DNA from: Clostridium sp. | Lineage (GTDB): Bacteria; Bacillota; Clostridia; Lachnospirales; Lachnospiraceae | Reading direction: 5' to 3' | Assembly: GCA_016302185.1 (NCBI GenBank) | Contig: JAEDOC010000047.1 | Coordinates: forward strand, 1 to 14,154 | DNA length: 14,154 nucleotides | Notes under the pieces: model-generated | Seen by the model: only the letters and a program-made list of their open reading frames with translations | Databases searched by the model: none | What the model was told of the DNA's origin: nothing | Shown: positions 12,504-14,154 of the stretch, piece after piece | Layout of the letters: the number at the start of each line of letters is the position of its first letter | Position numbering within the stretch: the first letter of the stretch is position 1 | Translations under genes and position numbers: made by a program

Positions 12504-13886
12504 ATGAAGGAAGAGACGAAGGAAACAGGCGGAAATATTCTGGGGGAGCTTCCGATCCGTACACTGCTGCGTCAGTTTGCGGTTCCCAGTATTATTGCGA
12601 TGCTGGTAAGTGCGCTTTATAATATCGTGGATCAGTTTTTCATTGGAAGAAGCGTGGGAGAGCTGGGCAATGCGGCAACCAACGTGGCCTTTCCGCTGAC
12701 CATTTCCTGTGTGGCCCTGTCACTTCTGCTGGGAATCGGCGGTGCGGCGGCCTTTAACCTGACGCTGGGCGGAGGGGATAAAGAAAAAGCAATCTATTAT
12801 ATCGGAAACGCAGCGGTACTCCTTTTTGGCAGCGGAGTGGTGCTGAGTGTTCTGGTTCATCTGTTTTTAACGCCGATGCTCCGTTTTTTCGGGTCGCCGG
12901 AGAGTGTGCTGGAATATGCGAAGACCTATACCGGGATCACTTCCCTGGGATTTCCTTTTCTGATTCTGACCAATGGCGGAGGTCATCTGGTCCGGGCGGA
13001 CGGAAGTCCCAGAAAATCCATGCTGTTTAATCTATCCGGAGCCATTATCAACACGATTCTGGATCCCCTGTTTATCTTTGGATTTCATATGGGGATGGCA
13101 GGCGCGGCCCTGGCGACGATTCTCGGACAGATTTTCTCCGGTCTTCTGGTAATGAATTATTTGAGACATTACCGTGCCGCAAACCTGGAGAAAAAGCATC
13201 TGATACCGTCCCTGACGTACGTGAAAACCATTGCGGCTCTGGGAGCATCGTCCTTCTTTAACCAGATCGCGATGCTGGTGGTTCAGATTGTTTTGAATAA
13301 GTCGCTGACGTATTACGGTGCCCGTTCCGTTTACGGAGAAGCCATTCCGTTGGCCTGTGTGGGCATTATCACGAAGGTCAATCAGGTCTTTTTCTCCATT
13401 ATCATCGGTATTTCTCAGGGAATGCAGCCGATCGCCAGCTTCAATTACGGAGCGAAAAACTATGGACGGGTAAAAGAGGTGTATCGCCTGGCGATGATGA
13501 GCGGATGTGTGATCTCCGGCGTTTCCTTTGCCTGTTTTCAGCTGATTCCCAGGCAGATAATCGCGTTGTTCGGTTCCGGTTCGGAGGAATATTTCCTTTT
13601 CGCGGAACGGTATTTCCGGATTTATCTGTTCTTCACATGCATCAATTTCGTGCAGCCGATTGTTGCCAATCTGTTTACCTCCATCGGGAAGCCGCGAAAG
13701 GGAATCTTTCTGTCCCTGACAAGACAGCTTCTCTTCCTGCTCCCGATGATAATCGTCTTCCCTTTGTTTCTGGGAATCGATGGGATTATGTATGCGGGAC
13801 CCATCGCGGATTTTGTGGCAGGAGCGGTGGCGCTGTTCATGGTGCGCAGGGAGATTCGGAAACTGGAGATTGAGCGAAGTAAGTGA
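12504..13886 (+). CDS. MATE-family efflux transporter
   Basis: Cation-coupled multidrug or metabolite exporter with twelve predicted helices, 460 residues. Two MatE repeats are visible. The first begins with PIRTLLRQFAVPSIIAMLVSALYNIVDQFFIGR (described here in brief: residues about 17-50), and the second begins near ALGASSFFNQIAMLVVQI (about 247-264). Conserved polar sites include the NxxDxxFIG pattern in helix 1 (Asn40 to Gly49) and QGMQPIASFNYGA (about 309-321), which mark the DinF/NorM-like clostridial group. The start has a purine-rich AAGGAAAGGAAC site. The gene stands 39 bases after rlmH. The substrate cannot be predicted. Confidence 0.95.
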   Translation: MKEETKETGGNILGELPIRTLLRQFAVPSIIAMLVSALYNIVDQFFIGRSVGELGNAATNVAFPLTISCVALSLLLGIGGAAAFNLTLGGGDKEKAIYYIGNAAVLLFGSGVVLSVLVHLFLTPMLRFFGSPESVLEYAKTYTGITSLGFPFLILTNGGGHLVRADGSPRKSMLFNLSGAIINTILDPLFIFGFHMGMAGAALATILGQIFSGLLVMNYLRHYRAANLEKKHLIPSLTYVKTIAALGASSFFNQIAMLVVQIVLNKSLTYYGARSVYGEAIPLACVGIITKVNQVFFSIIIGISQGMQPIASFNYGAKNYGRVKEVYRLAMMSGCVISGVSFACFQLIPRQIIALFGSGSEEYFLFAERYFRIYLFFTCINFVQPIVANLFTSIGKPRKGIFLSLTRQLLFLLPMIIVFPLFLGIDGIMYAGPIADFVAGAVALFMVRREIRKLEIERSK

Positions 13887-14034
13887 GGGCGTCGCGTCAG
13901 CTAACGCCCGGCGTAGTGAGTTGGAGATATCTTCTGGAAGAGGATGAATCCGGACGCGAAAAAGAAGCAGCGGAAGAACGGCGAAAAACAGCACGCAAGT
14001 CTTCTGTATTCGATGGGCTGTTCTAAGACTGTGA
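13887..14034 (+). other. Intergenic stretch with possible 31-codon ORF and small hairpin
   Basis: I see no convincing gene here. The hairpin GGGCGT (13887-13892)/ACGCCC (13904-13909) starts at the base after the MATE stop but has no T run. A possible ORF runs from ATG 13944 to TAG 14039, 31 residues, Lys/Arg-rich at the start and ending in GCSKTVT. The nearest purine-rich site, GGAAGAGG (13936-13943), abuts the ATG, which is poor spacing. Its stop codon lies inside the palindrome that begins at 14035. It could be part of an intergenic repeat rather than a gene. Confidence 0.35.
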
Positions 14035-14150
14035 CATAGGAAAAGGACGGGGTTCGTTGTAATGCGCCGTAAAATCCTGATGATTTTACGGCTTAGGTAC
14101 AACCGGAATTGGCTCCTGTAAAGCCAATTCCGCCCCGTCCTTTTCCTATG
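14035..14150. repeat. 116-base palindromic element folding as a three-way junction
   Basis: Three perfect or near-perfect stems nest without wasted bases. P1: 14035-14052 with 14133-14150, 18 bp, no mismatch. P2: GTTGTA (14056-14061)/TACAAC (14098-14103), continued past an interior loop by GCCGTAAAATC (14066-14076)/GATTTTACGGC (14082-14092), 11 bp, loop CTGAT. P3: CGGAATTGGCT (14104-14114)/AGCCAATTCCG (14122-14132), 11 bp, loop CCTGTAA. Only TTC (14053-14055) is unpaired at the junction. No T run follows, so it is not a standard terminator. It may be a structured RNA or a miniature mobile palindrome; no clear target duplication is seen. Confidence 0.85.
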
Positions 14151-14154
14151 CCGC

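Noticed and set aside
13032..14102. A 356-codon open frame on the - strand across most of the MATE gene
   Set aside because: It is antisense to a clear MATE transporter, has no domain I recognise, is rich in His/Arg/Gln as antisense frames of such genes are, and begins inside the palindromic element.
14035..14150. The right-end palindrome as a plain rho-independent terminator of the MATE gene
   Set aside because: No T run follows the 18-bp stem, and the internal three-way architecture is much more elaborate than a terminator.

Overview
The window looks like ordinary chromosome from a low-to-mid G+C Firmicute, most likely a gut clostridium of the Lachnospiraceae type. That placement is inference: AGGAGG-type ribosome binding sites precede almost every gene, all sixteen recognisable genes lie on the + strand, and the families present (AzlC/AzlD, a clostridial-type FolD, a SLBB+HhH ComEA, a condensation-like acyltransferase with a membrane tail) are typical of that group. 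No phage, transposase, CRISPR or plasmid gene is visible.

Layout. (1) 1-377: the 3' part of tRNA-Val(UAC), tRNA-Leu(UAA), then tRNA-Arg(ACG) with its own near-consensus promoter and a strong terminator. (2) 396-1419: a second near-consensus promoter drives a barnase-like ribonuclease carried as a lipoprotein, followed by its barstar-type inhibitor. (3) 1382-5014: a YgjP/DUF45 zinc metallopeptidase, RecJ, an 89-residue conserved unknown, and the AzlC/AzlD branched-chain amino-acid exporter pair, tightly spaced. (4) 5045-5887: FolD with a substituted cyclohydrolase residue. (5) 6009-7252: a SIMPL-domain lipoprotein and a small DMT-type membrane protein, separated by a terminator-like hairpin that contains the second gene's Shine-Dalgarno. 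(6) 7379-8802: a ComEA-like DNA-binding protein and an OmpR-family response regulator without a kinase next to it. (7) 8956-11969: a condensation-like acyltransferase fused to a six-helix membrane domain, then an HSL-family esterase. (8) 11985-13886: RlmH and a MATE exporter. (9) 13887-14154: no convincing gene, but a compact perfect-stem three-way-junction palindrome at 14035-14150.

Most genes are housekeeping or common accessory functions. The parts best worth following are the three-way-junction element at the right end, the overlapping terminator/ribosome-binding site at 6769-6823, the surface-anchored barnase with an altered inhibitor interface, the acyltransferase/esterase pair, and FolD with Met in place of the cyclohydrolase Gln.
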